From NCBI GenBank assembly GCA_025093985.1, contig JACAAK010000002.1, positions 682,001 through 746,000 on the forward strand: 64,000 nt of DNA. Reading direction: 5' to 3'. The notes beneath the pieces were generated by a model. That model ran no database searches, was not told the origin of the DNA, and was given only the letters and a program-made list of their open reading frames with translations. The DNA is from Calvatia gigantea (taxonomy: Eukaryota; Basidiomycota; Agaricomycetes; Agaricales; Lycoperdaceae). The position numbers were made by a program, and so were the translations under genes. Position 1 is the first letter of the stretch; each line of letters begins with the position of its first letter. Positions 35,956 to 47,862 of the stretch are shown one piece after another.

Positions 35956-36625
35956 GCTGGAAACGGCGAAAGCACAAACTCCACCCACTTTCACGACCTC
36001 ATTATACATCCCAGGATACGAGGGTCCTGCACCTGTTGATGGGGACGTACTAGGTGTCGGACAGGACGGAAGAACGACTTGGGTCATACGCGAAAGTAGC
36101 ACTCTCCCCTGGTAATCCAGGTTCCTCGAGCCTGTTAATCGGCACGGGTACCAGCTTTTGCTTTCGCATTATGGGGCCTTAGCTGACCTCGCCACATATA
36201 TCTGATCTTTCTACTTAGCCACGCTCGTCGCTGGCCCTCACGATGCTTCTTTTACGTTTGCCAACTCACCCGCGGGGATTACCATCGGAGGAAGCTGCAC
36301 ATTGTCCGGGTCTTCCTCGAATCCTCTCGCTATTTGTGAAATCGTACCAGCAGGAGGAAGCACTGTAACTCAGACGGAACTCGTCTCCCGTGTTCCTGTT
36401 CGGGTTACTGGATCTGTGACCGCCTCCTCTGCTCTTTCAATTTCAGGCTCTTCTTTGGCGCCTACTTCTTCAATGAGCGGACTGCCGACAATTTCGACGG
36501 TCCCCTCACAGTCAGGGATCCCCGCTGCCACGCAAACGAGTGGAGGCCCTGCTTGCCCTCACGGAGTGCCGCTGAATTTTGCTGTGTTTCTCACCCTACT
36601 TGCTGTTTGTTCGTTGACTCTTTGA
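35956..36625 (+). pseudogene. Remnant of a secreted Ser/Thr-rich GPI-type protein
   Basis: Two coding blocks are visible. The first, from about 35974, reads QTPPTFTTSLYIPGYEGPAP, then VLGVGQDGRTTWVIRESS. One base later in phase it continues SPGNPGSSSLLIGTG up to a possible donor at 36150. The second block starts after the acceptor at 36218 and reads TLVAGPHDASFTFANSPAGI, then GGSCTL and a Ser/Thr-rich region. It ends in the hydrophobic tail PLNFAVFLTLLAVCSLTL at 36625, as expected of a GPI signal. The layout fits small fungal cell-wall or secreted proteins. No signal-peptide exon was found upstream (an ATGCTCCTGCCC start at about 35823 stops after eight codons), and the first block needs a frame change. 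It is probably broken, or carries an insertion error. Confidence 0.45.
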
Positions 36626-37307
36626 AATTAATGGTGATTGCCTTAAGGGAACCAATAATGCATGTCACATGTACCATTTCACCTATCCTCACCGATGAAA
36701 TCTCTCCTATGGAGCCCGCCAATCACAGCCATGGTAAAAGGAACACCTGTCGAGCGTTGAGGATCACCGGGACTGAGTGATTAAACGCAAAAGAATTTTA
36801 AACCTGTGAAAAAAAGTTCGTAGTTTGGAGCTGATTAACAGGCCGTTTGGAGAACTTGCTGGACCCCCGCTCTACTCAGGATCCGTGAGCATTCGGCGCC
36901 TTTGATGGGCCCCGCGCGGGATGTAGGAGTATCATAAATAGGATAGACCTCGAGAAGTCAAAGCTCCGCGAACATCTCATCAGAACCTGGTAGGCTCCAT
37001 TTGTTAATCCACGTCAGCGCAAAGGGCGCGAAGTTTTTTTTTTTTTTCAAAAAATGGTAAGCATAGACCCACACTATATTTGGGAACAGGAGAATCGCGG
37101 ACGGATGTTCCTGCAATACACCCCTGGAAGGGGATAGGCGCCGGTCTACCTCGCGCCAGGTCTCGCCCGACGGTCGCGGAACCACTTTATTACTTCTGCT
37201 GACAAGACACACGCGCCCTACCACACCGAGTGGCACAGTGAGCATGATTGTGCTATTATGTGGGCCTTACGGGCTTCGCGGTTGTATTCGTATGTCTCCT
37301 GCTTCTG
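36626..37307. other. Gap before NACHT locus D
   Basis: About 680 bp, including an A/T homopolymer at about 37038-37050. The minus-strand frame at 36958..37245 has no recognisable content. No gene is called. Confidence 0.4.
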
Positions 37308-39990
37308 TCACCACCCTGCTTGGTGTACAAGGCATGCAGAACGCCACATTTTCCATCGCTCTACCTCCTTTTCCCACTGGCAGTATAAAGAAATCTGAGC
37401 GCTGGTGGGAGGAAACAGCGCATTCAAGACGATTACATCAGGGATGAAATGGGCGACTGCCCCCCGGAAGCAACACGCAATGCCTGATTTCGAACCATGG
37501 CCAATAATGAGGTATCCTACCGTATTCGGCTCCAGTCCTCCCTAAAAAGTAGGATATGAGGTGCAGAAGGTCAATGCGGGGTCACCGACGTACAAAAGGA
37601 TCCGGACAGGTGATATCGATTGGTTGGATACGCTGGCCATTCGTTAAGATTGAGAGATGATGAAGTAATTTGGTGTCAACAGCTTTGTAGAATATGTCGG
37701 TCCGGAAAGTTTGTGAACCTGCTAGTGTTTTAAACCAATCCTGAAAACGCCGTTTACAATTGACCGAGAGTCGACAGAGATAACACACCGAAGAATACAT
37801 AATTTTCATGAAGTAGTGAATAACCCTGTCATGATGATAGGCGGGTAAGCCGAAGTTGAACATGCACAGTGCATTGAAGAAATCAGCGTCTGTTTCTCGT
37901 ACTTCTCCTTTGAAGTTGTAATATTGCTCAATCCTCTTCTCCAGTCCCCGCAATGCCTGTTCAATTCCGCCCTCGGGGCACCACTGATTCACCATTGACT
38001 CCGAGCGGCTGTACTCATCGGGTCGTATAACTAACGGCGGGTGATGACAAGAGAATATGAGAAACCGTATTAGAGTGAGATTTAGGGAGCGACTCACGAT
38101 GCGGGTTAGTGTACGTTAGGATGTGATTATGCCAATGGAGGAAGCTTGTTCCAAGGAGAGTGTCCACGGTTGCATCCGGAAGGTAAAATCTTCCTGAGCG
38201 ACGTCGGTTCACTAGGTAATCTGGAAAGGATTTATGATAGAATGATAGTCGTTCGCGTCGTGCGTCCTCGGGTAACGGGACCCTAATGACCGAGTGCAGT
38301 TTCTCCAAAGCGCTGTAGAACACCGCTTTTTCAAGTCTCCAGAATAACAAAAATCTTTCCACCTCGAAATTCTCAAAGAAATCAGAAGAATCTCCACGAG
38401 CGCAAATTCCAAGAATCTGTATCGCGGTGAAGAGAACATGCTCGGGCACTCGAGACAGGATGCGAGAATAGAAAATATCCAGTACTTGTAAAGGATTATT
38501 TGTGCCGATGATATCCAGTCCCTGGAGTATGCTCAACAAGGATATTAGTTGGCTGTCTGGGTTTCCGACAGTGCGATCCCCAACAACCCTAGCGACAGTC
38601 GAAGCAAGGACAAAGTACCCAGAAACTGACCGGGAAATACTGTCAAAGACTTCCTCAGGGGGCCAGGTAGCGCCCCTTTCAGTAGAGATGACAAGTCGAT
38701 AGCGGTTGTGGATCTTCTTGAAACTTTCCCGTAAAAAGCGGTCAACGTCCTCACGAGCCTCGGCATCGTCGATCACGAGCTCCTCTCGGTTACACGTATG
38801 GCTGTACTCGAGTTGGGAGAACGTATACTTGAGGTGAGGTTCTGGCCGGCTACACACCAACCAAACGAGCGGTAGGTCACCTCTCTGCGCAGCAGTATTG
38901 ATGAGCTCGACCAGCTCGCATTGGGCATCCTCGTCCTCGCACTCATCCAAACCATCAATGATAACGACATATGTTTTCTGGTCGAGCTTTTGTTGCCCGT
39001 CCCAGGTGGTAAGAAGAGAGAATGATTCCATAATTAGTCTCTGGAACTGTACTCGGAGCGTAGCGTGTAAAATCGAAGGGTCGCTGGCAAGTTGTTGCGT
39101 GATCACCTGTTTATAGCGGGAATCGCAGATTGCCAGTTGATAGGCAAGGGTTGGGACGACGCGAAGGGGATTGGAGCGCTTGCGAGATTCGTCAATAGCT
39201 GAGAAGAAGAACGCTGCTCCAAGGCGATTGTAGGTGGTGCAAAGTTCCCCGAATGTTTGAGCGACTGCAGATTTCCCAGCACCAGCAGGACCGAATAGCC
39301 ACGTTATCTTCCGATGGGTATTAAGGTCAAGCAGCTGCTCCTTGAGCTTCCTGTTGATAGTCTTTCTACTCCCAGGATGACATCGCGGCGCTGGATACCG
39401 GGCACCGGCGGTCAGTGCAGCTTCAGGTGCGCTTGCAGGCTCTAGAATGTCAAAAACTGTGTCCAGCGTTCGTTTTAAGCGAACGTTACGGATGAGGACT
39501 TCTGAAGTCCATACCTATTCTTCCCTGCACATAATAATTGTGATCAATCATCTTCGTGTTGTACATATTGAAATTATGAGCGCCCATGAAGTGTCCGTTT
39601 TGCGGGTTGATTGGGGCCATTGCTAGTGCATTTATGGTGGCATTGTATGGACTAGATATGAGGTCTCCTGCGAGCGGCCGTACAGAATTGTTCAAAGTCG
39701 CGGCTTCGTCAGCAATCGTTCCTGCCTCCATGAGGGGATCACACGAATCGGGGATGAGATCGTCTGAAAGCGGTTGCGCAGGGGTCTCCAAAGCCTGCGG
39801 CACTGCTAAGATTTATTCGTGGATCATTAATCATTGCAAGGTGGCCCACGATGGAACACCTACTAGCTTGAAGGCCGTGAGGTTTTTCCCGGGTTATATG
39901 GCTCTCGCCATGATACGTGGGGTTCCCATCTTGAGACTTACTACTTCGTGTGAAAAGCTTCTTGCCCAAGTATTTGAAGCTGGGGAACAT
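37308..39990 (-). CDS. NACHT locus D: intact divergent NACHT NTPase, 772 aa
   Basis: Six exons: 39990..39942, 39802..39515, 39456..38098, 38030..37789, 37740..37594 and 37541..37308, giving 2319 nt in frame. Introns are 49-67 bp except the first (139 bp). Exon 1 is shorter than in the other copies (MFPSFKYLGKKLFTRSS). The exon 2 module is diverged (GHFMGAHNFNMYNTKMIDHN) but in the same position. The NTPase has Walker A GPAGAGKSAVAQTF (Ala for Val), Walker B VVIIDGLDECED and LVCSRPEPHLKYTF. Helical tail blocks (DIFYSRILSRVPEHV, LSFYHKSFPDYLVNRRRSG) and the last module (GYLIIGHGSKSGIACCF) follow. It shares with locus A features such as MIDH in exon 2, FFFSA after the P-loop and SQLEYSHTC, so A and D form a subfamily apart from B, C, E and F. 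No palindromic repeat lies upstream. Confidence 0.87.
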
Positions 39991-40397
39991 GAATATGTGT
40001 GGTGAAGGTGGGTTGACCGCTCCGAGCGACCCAAGTCAAAGGGTCTTTATGTATCCTCACGTGAGAGACGCAAATCGCATTGGCGCTTAAGGGTTCTGAG
40101 ACGTTCAATACATAAGTGTATGCATCGTCGTGTATGATTGCTGGGGGATTGAACATTGAAGCAAGGACAAGCTGGTATACAGGGGTTAGATTAACAGCCA
40201 TTTAAGGTGTCTTCGAGGTCGACACAAATGCACCCAAGAGCATTGGATTCAGAACCTCCATAGAGCTGCCTTGGAATCATAGCATAAGCTCTGCTTAGAT
40301 AGAGCGGACTCTCTGTAGATGTCAAACGGCGGTGTCCCAAAATCAATGGTTCGGGCGCTCAGTTTTGAGTAATCGTATTAAACACATGAACTCGTCG
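39991..40397. other. Upstream region of NACHT locus D and 3' side of cyclophilin gene
   Basis: On the minus strand AGCGCCAATGCGATTTGCG and then TCTCACGTGAGG occur about 60-110 bp before the locus D ATG. They resemble a weak version of the conserved NACHT upstream element, with a perfect E-box CACGTG. No gene is seen. Confidence 0.4.
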
Positions 40398-41142
40398 TTA
40401 CACGATTCGGGCTTTGTGAATCTTGACATCTTCGCGGGGCCTATGAAAAAAATTAGATCATAGATTAACGACAGTAATGCGTTACGTGCTTATCTTGCGC
40501 ATCAGTGGCAACAGCCCCCAAACGTTGAACTACTCGCATTCCAGAGCTCACCCTGCCGAAGATCGTGTGCTTATTATCGAGGAAAGGTGTAGGAGCTAAG
40601 CTGATAAAGAATTGAGACCCTATAGAGAGATTACTCCATGAACGATTGAAGGATTTAAGCACAGATACCATTCGTATTGGGTCCTGAGTTCGCCATTGCC
40701 AGAATACCAGCTCCAGTGAATCTAAGCTCGGGGTGTATCTCGTCTTCACTGTGCCCGATATATAGTCAGGCTGAAGGCATCGGATAAATAAAATAAGAGC
40801 TTACAACTTCTGCCCATATATACTTGTCCCTCCTCGGCCAGTACCAGTAGGATCGCCTCCTTGAATCATGAAGTCCTGACACCTTATGAGGGATCACACA
40901 AGGACAAGCATATCGCATGCTACTTACGGAAATAATGCGATGGAAGATTACACCGTTGTAATATCCCTTTTTTGCGAGCTCAGCGAAATTCTTACAGGTC
41001 TGCATGTGTGAACTATGGTCATTTGGGCTCATTGAGCGAGTCTACACAAAACGATAAAAGCACTTACCTTTGGGGTGTGGTCCCAGTAGAGTTCAAGCTG
41101 AATATCTCCTAAACTCGTTTCAAGCACGACTGATTCCGACAT
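40398..41142 (-). CDS. Cyclophilin-type peptidyl-prolyl isomerase (PPIL1-like)
   Basis: Exons 41142..41068, 40999..40928, 40875..40805, 40748..40669 and 40619 to about 40489, then a last exon from 40440. The protein starts [20 protein letters not shown] and runs through [55 protein letters not shown] and [20 protein letters not shown]. These include the catalytic Arg (FHRII) and the Gln/Phe/His pocket residues. The Trp of the CypA pocket (cyclosporin contact) is Phe here (TPFLDNKH). The last exon should read [13 protein letters not shown], stopping at 40398, but the acceptor at 40441 gives a frame one base off. Either a base is extra there (run of four C) or the true end is a short different tail stopping at 40378. 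PPIL1-type cyclophilins are small single-domain enzymes, in animals a spliceosome component. Confidence 0.85.
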
Positions 41143-41306
41143 GTTTGAGCTTTCAGTAACACGGTGGTTGGGACTTGGGAGACTTCGGAGAGTGGAATTC
41201 TCACTTGGCTGTTGGGTCACGTGAGCATCAATGTGATCGCCGATCGCTGATCCGCACTCAAGCGCTCAAATCCTCAATTCCACATCGTTGTCAGCCATCC
41301 TCAAAG
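41143..41306. promoter_or_regulatory. Bidirectional promoter between cyclophilin and DTD1
   Basis: Only 164 bp separate the two divergent ATGs, so the promoters overlap. TTGGGTCACGTGAGCATC near 41213 holds an E-box CACGTG. Confidence 0.45.
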
Positions 41307-42229
41307 ATGCGTGCAGTCATTCAGAGGGTCGCTTCAGCTTCTGTAACAGGTAAACCAATGCCCCACAAATTCTCGTTTATATTTTATGGAGTCGTCTTTT
41401 CAGTTGATAATGAGGTGATCTCTCGGATCTCGAAGGGCCTTATGGTCCTCGTCGGTATTGGAACAGGTCACTCGCTATACTTTCCTTGATTTTATTCCCC
41501 CTTGGAGTCTGATTGTATGAGGATACCAAATTCAATAGACGATACGGAGGCTGATATAACCACGATCACGAACAAAATGTAGGTTTGGCTATATTCCTGC
41601 ACTGCTCCAATCAACCGATGAATTTGGTTTTTCCGCCAGCGTGAACCTCCGAGTATTCAACGATCCAAAAAACCAGGATAAGATGTGGAGAGCGAGCGTG
41701 AAAGACATAGAGGGAGAGATTCTGTGTGTTTCACAGTTTACCTTGCTGGCGAACACTACCAAGGGAAACAAACCAGACTTCCACAAGGCTATGGTATGCG
41801 ACCACTCGGCGGTCGGGCTTGCAAATTTCCACATTCATGTACTATTTTACAGTCTTCTGAGTCGGGGAGAGTCATGTACGCGACATTCCTCGAGAAGCTT
41901 CGTCAAGCGTACAAACCCGAAAAGGTTCAAGGTGCATATCTCTCTCGTCAATAGCTCCAATAAAGATTAAGTGGAGATATGCACACGTAGATGGAAAATT
42001 TGGGGCGATGATGGATGTCAGCTTAACCAACGAGGTAGGGCCAAGTGTATCTTTTGGGGACTGGAACTTAACTCGTACTTGTATGAAACAGGGACCTGTG
42101 ACATTTACCATTGACTCGCGGAAATTCGAATATGTTGATGCACCACCCGCCAGATCAGCAAAGGGACAAAAAGCAGGGGGCGTTCCTCCGAATGGAGAAG
42201 GGTTTACCCAGCCAGAACTCAGATCATGA
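41307..42229 (+). CDS. DTD1: D-aminoacyl-tRNA deacylase (DTD)
   Basis: Seven exons, 41307..41349, 41404..41466, 41539..41578, 41640..41793, 41853..41931, 41991..42034 and 42092..42229, give 186 residues in one frame. The protein starts [20 protein letters not shown] and continues [89 protein letters not shown]. The SQFTLLA and NEGPVT motifs are the two signature segments of the DTD fold (the latter holds the Gly-cisPro analogue). The enzyme removes D-amino acids and glycine mischarged on tRNA, protecting translation fidelity. The C-terminus carries a ~35-residue Lys/Gly/Pro-rich extension ([17 protein letters not shown]) beyond the usual end. It diverges from the cyclophilin gene over a 164-bp gap. 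Confidence 0.93.
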
Positions 42230-42852
42230 ACAGTCTTATCAGTGTGGATGGTTGATACATTTATTTTCGGGCAAGGCTGTCAGCTAATTCTCCGATGGAA
42301 ATAACCACTGATGTTTTACAGCAAGTGAGTCAGTGGGGTTGGGCGGATTTCGGGGTACCTAATGGTGACTGCTTCCTTGGTCGGCGAGACTGTTTACTGT
42401 TTAAGATACTGGACAACGTCAAGGAAATCATACCAGTTGTGGTAACGGCGAAAATTTTTGGGGGGTTAAGGAGATATTGTTGGGCCACTTGCATACTGGA
42501 TTGAAAATAGTTGGGGTTCAATGGACGGAGGTTGAGTTAATGAGCCAGCAAGTTCGTGCAGGGCAGGAATGTTCGACAGTGTGCGCGATGTAGGGGGTTT
42601 GTAGCCGCGCTACTACTGTTGTTTCGTCACTACCAACGCGGGAGAAATTTTGCAGAACCGCAACTTCTTGGGGCAAAGGTAGTTTCCCATGGCGTTACCT
42701 GCAGGCTGCCAGGAATTGGGGGCGAGGCTTGGTGATTGATTATGGCAGCAGATGACTTGGATTGTGCACAGCTGAGTCAGCAAACTGATGCCGATTTTGG
42801 CAAGGCATGGTTGGGTCAGCCGTCTGCCAACTTTCACCTTCACTCCTTCGTT
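42230..42852. other. Upstream region of UPF1
   Basis: About 620 bp with no separate gene. The UPF1 frame is open upstream of the chosen ATG, from 42736, but those 39 codons do not resemble Upf1 and are likely 5' leader. Confidence 0.45.
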
Positions 42853-45800
42853 ATGGATTCTTTTGATAATTTCCAGTATGATTCTGCCTCGTCCTACGGG
42901 GGTATGGGCGTTGTCGACGATACATCTTCTGTCTACACCGCCAACACTCAGGATAATGTCTCTGTTGATCTCTCAAGCCTTTCCATTTCCGAGTATGACA
43001 GCACTGCTTCGCCAAACGACCAAACGCTCGGTGTCTCTCATCCAAGTCGTGCCAGTCTCGACGAGGATTTTGATGCGGTATTGGACGATTTGAAGGATGA
43101 ATCTGCTGTGGATCTTCCCCCTCATGCTTGCAGGTGCGTTTCATATCTAGCATTTCCGACACCCCTGAATTTTTATGTGTTTGTTAACAGCTATTGCGGA
43201 ATTCATTCCCCGGCGTCTGTTGTCAAGTGCTTGGTTTGCTCTAAGTGGTTTTGCAACTCGAGGGGCAATACCTCTGCATCCCACATCGTCAACCATCTCG
43301 TTCGTGCCAAACATAAAGAAGTCATCCTTCACGCCGAGAGCCCTCTTGGGGAGACTACCCCTGAATGTTATAACTGTGGCAACAAGAATGTGTTCATGTT
43401 GGGTTTCATCCCTGCGAAAAGCGACACTGTTGTTGTCTTACTTTGTCGGTACGCTGTTCCTTCTCGTGTTTCGGATTCTTAGTAACACTGCACTCTACAG
43501 ACAACCTTGCGCCGCTATTTCCAAGGACATCTCTTGGAACGCCCAACTATGGGCGCCCCTCATCGATGATCGCTCATTCTTGTCATGGTTGGTCAAACCG
43601 CCCAGTGAAACAGAACAGCTGCGCTCTCGTCAGATCTCCTTTAACCAAATCAACCGTTTAGAGGATCTGTGGAGGGATAATGCCAATGCGACTCTCGAGG
43701 ACCTTGAAAAGCCCGGCGTAGATGATGAACCCCAGCCTATCCTTTTACGCTACGAAGACGCGTATCAATACCAGAATATATTCGGTCCTCTCGTCAAGAT
43801 CGAAGCCGACTATGATAAAAAACTCAAGGAGAGCCAGACTCAAACCGACATCTCCATTCGCTGGGACTTGGGTCTAAACCAGAAACGCGTCGCGTGGTTC
43901 GGCCTTCCGAAGCTCGAAAGTGGAGAGGTTAGGCTTGCTGTTGGTGACGAGCTCAGATTGAGGTACCAAGGCGAGTTGCACAAGGCTTGGGAAGGCGTTG
44001 GCCATGTTATCAAAATCCCTAACAGTGAGTTGAACTTTGCTTTTTTATATTTTGATCTTGCGTCTTATTTTGCTCCCCAGATGTTTCCGATGAAATTGGT
44101 CTTGAGTTGAGAAGGACAGGAGGGCGTTCCGTCCGATTGTACCCATAATTTTGCAGCCGATTTCGTTTGGAAATCTACCAGCTTCGACAGGATGCAACTC
44201 GCTATGAAGACCTTTGCGGTTGATGAAAAGAGCTGTTAGCGGATACATCGTACGTCCTTACCAAACATCAATCAAATAAATTTTCGCTGACTTCATCACT
44301 AGTATCACAAACTTCTTGGGCACGAGCTTGAGCCTCAAACCCTCAGGACCCAGATGCCCAAGCGCTTCTCAGCTCCGGGACTCCCGGAACTCAACCACTC
44401 GCAAATGTATGCCGTCAAGAGCGTCTTGCAAAAACCTCTCAGCTTGATCCAGGGTCCTCCCGGAACTGGCAAGACTGTGACTTCGGCGTCTATCGTTTAT
44501 CACCTCGCGAAGATGAATCCTGGTCAAGTCCTCGTTTGCGCTCCATCCAACGTCGCTGTCGACCAGCTTACAGAGAAGATTCACGCGACTGGTCTTAAAG
44601 TCGTTCGCCTCACCGCTAAATCTCGCGAGGCCCTCGACTCGAGTATTAGCTTCTTGACCTTGCATCAACAAGTCGCGAATAGCACTACGCACGTGGAGTT
44701 GCAAAAGCTGATCCAGCTAAAGAACGAGCAGGGGGAGTTGAGCAGCAATGATGAGAGAAAGTACAAGACGCTGATTAGGCAATGTGAAAAGGAAATTTTG
44801 AGCGCGGCGGATGTTATTTGTTGTACTTGCGTTGGTGCGGGAGATCCGAGATTGAGCAAGTTGAAGTTTAGGACTGTGTTGATTGATGAGGCTACCCAAG
44901 CTGCTGAACCAGGTGAGTGGAGCACGTTTTGAAATAAGGGATTGAATTGATGGCGTGTAGAATGTATGATACCTCTTGTTCTTGGCTGCAAGCAAGTTGT
45001 CTTGGTTGGCGATCACCAGGTATCTGACTTATTTCATTTTCATTCATTTTGACTTTAGCTCACCATTCTGCGATAGCAACTCGGACCTGTCATTATGAAT
45101 AAGAAAGCTGCACGTGCTGGTTTGACACAATCATTGTTCGAGCGTCTTGTCGTCCTCGGAAACCGCCCCATCCGTCTCCAGGTCCAATACCGCATGCACC
45201 CCTGTTTATCAGAATTTCCGTCAAACATGTTTTACGAAGGAACTCTCCAGAATGGTGTCACAGCACCCGAACGTCTGAGGAAGAATGTTGACTTCCCCTG
45301 GCCTGTTCCTGACACCCCGATGTTCTTCTATCAGAACCTGGGTCAGGAGGAAATCTCAAGCAGTGGGACTTCTTTCCTCAATCGGTATGTACTTTCTTGC
45401 ACCTACGTGGGTCTTGTATCTGTTTATTTTTGACTCACCTTATTGAATAGAACTGAAGCATCAAACGTCGAGAAGATTGTAACCAAGTTCTTCAAGTCGG
45501 GTGTCGTTCCCGCCCAGATCGGCATCGTGACCCCTTATGAGGGTCAACGTTCCTACATTGTCAACTTTATGCAGTTCAACGGCTCCCTTAAGAAGGACCT
45601 GTACAAAGAAATCGAGGTGGCCAGTGTTGATGCATTCCAAGGACGAGAGAAGGACTACATCATTTTGAGCTGCGTCAGAAGTAACGAACACCAAGGAATA
45701 GGTTTCTTGAACGATCCCCGGCGGTTGAACGTCGCCCTCACGCGTGCTAAATATGGTGTTGTGATCCTTGGTAATCCCAAGGTCTTGAGCAAGGTAAGCC

Positions 45801-46594
45801 AAGTGCCGTCACTTGGAGTGTTGACGTGTCGTGGACTGACATGGTATCCATAGCATCCCCTCTGGCACTACCTCCTGACACACTATAAAGAGAAAAATTG
45901 TCTCGTCGAAGGTCCATTGAACAATTTGCAGCCCAGCATGATTCAGTTCAGCAAACCCAGAAGGTCACTCGCTAAGTCAATTGACCAGTTCCGCCGGCAC
46001 GAGACGAACGCCCGTGACTACCTAGGCCCAACGAGTAACGGGATAATGGATCGTGAGTCTTGTGTTGATTGCTAGGTCAATTTCCCCCAACGTGTACTTA
46101 ATTATCGATATTTAGCTATGGCTCATCGCTCGGGAACTCCCAGTCGCTTTGATGCGAGCTTTTACCGCACTCATGATGCTTTGGGTTACATTCCGTCTGA
46201 CGTTCAATCTCTGCGCTCCCAGGCCACGTACTCCTCCGGACTGCCCATGTTCGGTGCTCCTGGACCTTTTGGACCTGGCATGCCGCGTGTTCCTGGTGCT
46301 GGAAAACGAAGCACGTACAGCTATGCGTCTTCGATCGTTTCTCAAGACGCCGGACCCAGCGTCACGGACAACAGCAGCATTGTAGGCGGTGACAGAGGAG
46401 GCAACGTCAATATTGCCTATTCTCAGAGTGACCGCTTAAGGCGACGATCGTCGTTTGGATCTGCATCGGTCACCGGACAAAGCGACCTTGGCAGTATCTC
46501 GCAATATGACTACAAGAGTCAAGATGATGCTAACGACATGGATGACATGAAGTCCCAGTACACGGGAACGCAGTCTGGAGTTACGGTTTTCTGA
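42853..46594 (+). CDS. UPF1: Upf1 RNA helicase (nonsense-mediated decay), with two +1 frameshifts in this sequence
   Basis: Ten exons: 42853..43133, 43191..43448, 43501..44024, 44081..44249, 44303..44912, 44961..45019, 45077..45384, 45451..45793, 45854..46052 and 46116..46594. The CH zinc domain ([20 protein letters not shown], then [14 protein letters not shown]) binds Upf2. The helicase core has motif Ia/[78 protein letters not shown] and [10 protein letters not shown]. The tail is Ser/Gln-rich with several SQ sites, as in targets of Smg1-type kinases. Exon 4 needs two bases skipped to read the conserved run [20 protein letters not shown] and then VDEKSVSGYI: an extra C at 44125 and an extra T at 44234. 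No intron can explain these. Upf1 unwinds RNA and triggers decay of transcripts with premature stops. Confidence 0.95.
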
Positions 46595-47862
46595 TTGAAG
46601 TTCTTCTTCCGCCCTTCCCCCAACTGGAAGATGAATTCCCTGAAAGAGCCCGACTCCCCCCACGTTCTGTCCCCCCTCTGGCTCCGAAAATTGTCGGGTC
46701 TTGGGTTGTGCTGAGACCTGTCCTACTGTTCCAGCGGGAGGACTTGCCTTTGTGCTCTTCGCAGACACTAGCCCGTGGCTCTCAGTTCCCGGAACCTGTT
46801 ATCATCAAGTAGCTTCTCCCTTCCTCCCTCTCCGATATGGAGAACCAGAATAGCCTGAAGATCCCGAGATTACTAGCTTTATACTCATTGCAGATGGCTG
46901 CTGAGCAATTGCTGCCTTGGTGGATGCCGTCATCTTCGCACACTCAAGAATAGAAGTATTTCCTGCGCCGGTACGGGTATGCCGGTGGATGCGCGAACTG
47001 GCCAGCGGCCATCCCGCAGTTGCTTGACTTTCGACCTTATATGATCCTGTATGCTGCTGTTCTTGTTTGTAGTGCATGCTCGCAGAACAAAAAAAAAAAA
47101 AAGGACATTAGCATAATAGCTTGCATTACATACATATGTGTGTCTGCCCACATGGAGACTTGAATATTTATTTGAATGGTGAAGGGAAGATGCAACGGTT
47201 GATAGCTGCCTCGGTTGATGATTGATGTGAGATGGCAGGCGCAGAATGGAGTCCCGTGATTGGTTGGAGATCATGGAAAAAAAAAAGACAAATGACAGAG
47301 TGAGGGAGTAACAACAATTTGGACAGTTTAAGGCATAAGTAAGGGAGGCCCTTTGCACAGCCGGCTATTGTTTTCCCGTCCACCCATTGGTTCCGTCGTC
47401 CGCCAGACGACAGTGATTAAGGACTGATCTTACACACTTACCCTCTCCTTCCCACCCACCCCCCTGTCCTCCACCAGGTTGAGGGAATTATAACTCCGGC
47501 AGAACGTTGCACGGTGAGCAGGATGTCCCATTCGACTTACATTGGCCGAACGGCTAATGCATTCTCACCAACAGCTACCGTTGCTTCTGGCATCAACCTT
47601 ATTGCACCGTCTAATCATCCCATTCCGCGGCCGTCTAACCGAAAACAAATTTGCCTTACCCAATCTTCTGGCTCTTTCATTCAGATTCACACTCCCTTCC
47701 ATTTCTACTGGAGTCCCAAATACCACCCCCATTTTGAACAACATTCTCGTTCGACACCTCTTCACACGACCCACAACTTAGCGAGCGAGCAGTGGATTTA
47801 AAACCTTTCTACCATCAAAGTGGCCCGGTTGCCAAGTCGATACCTGTCCCCATATTTTCTCC
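46595..47862. other. Gap between UPF1 and the 47.9-kb gene
   Basis: About 1.3 kb with poly-A runs at about 47090-47101 and 47277-47286. An open frame at 47514..47801 ends before the next gene and has no recognisable content; it may be leader sequence. No gene is called. Confidence 0.4.

Noticed and set aside
42736..42852. N-terminal extension of Upf1 from 42736
   Set aside because: The 39 extra codons are in frame but do not resemble Upf1; the ATG at 42853 gives the expected MDSFDNF start.
44025..44302. Explaining the UPF1 frame breaks by extra introns
   Set aside because: Bases on both sides of each break encode residues conserved in Upf1, leaving no room for an intron.
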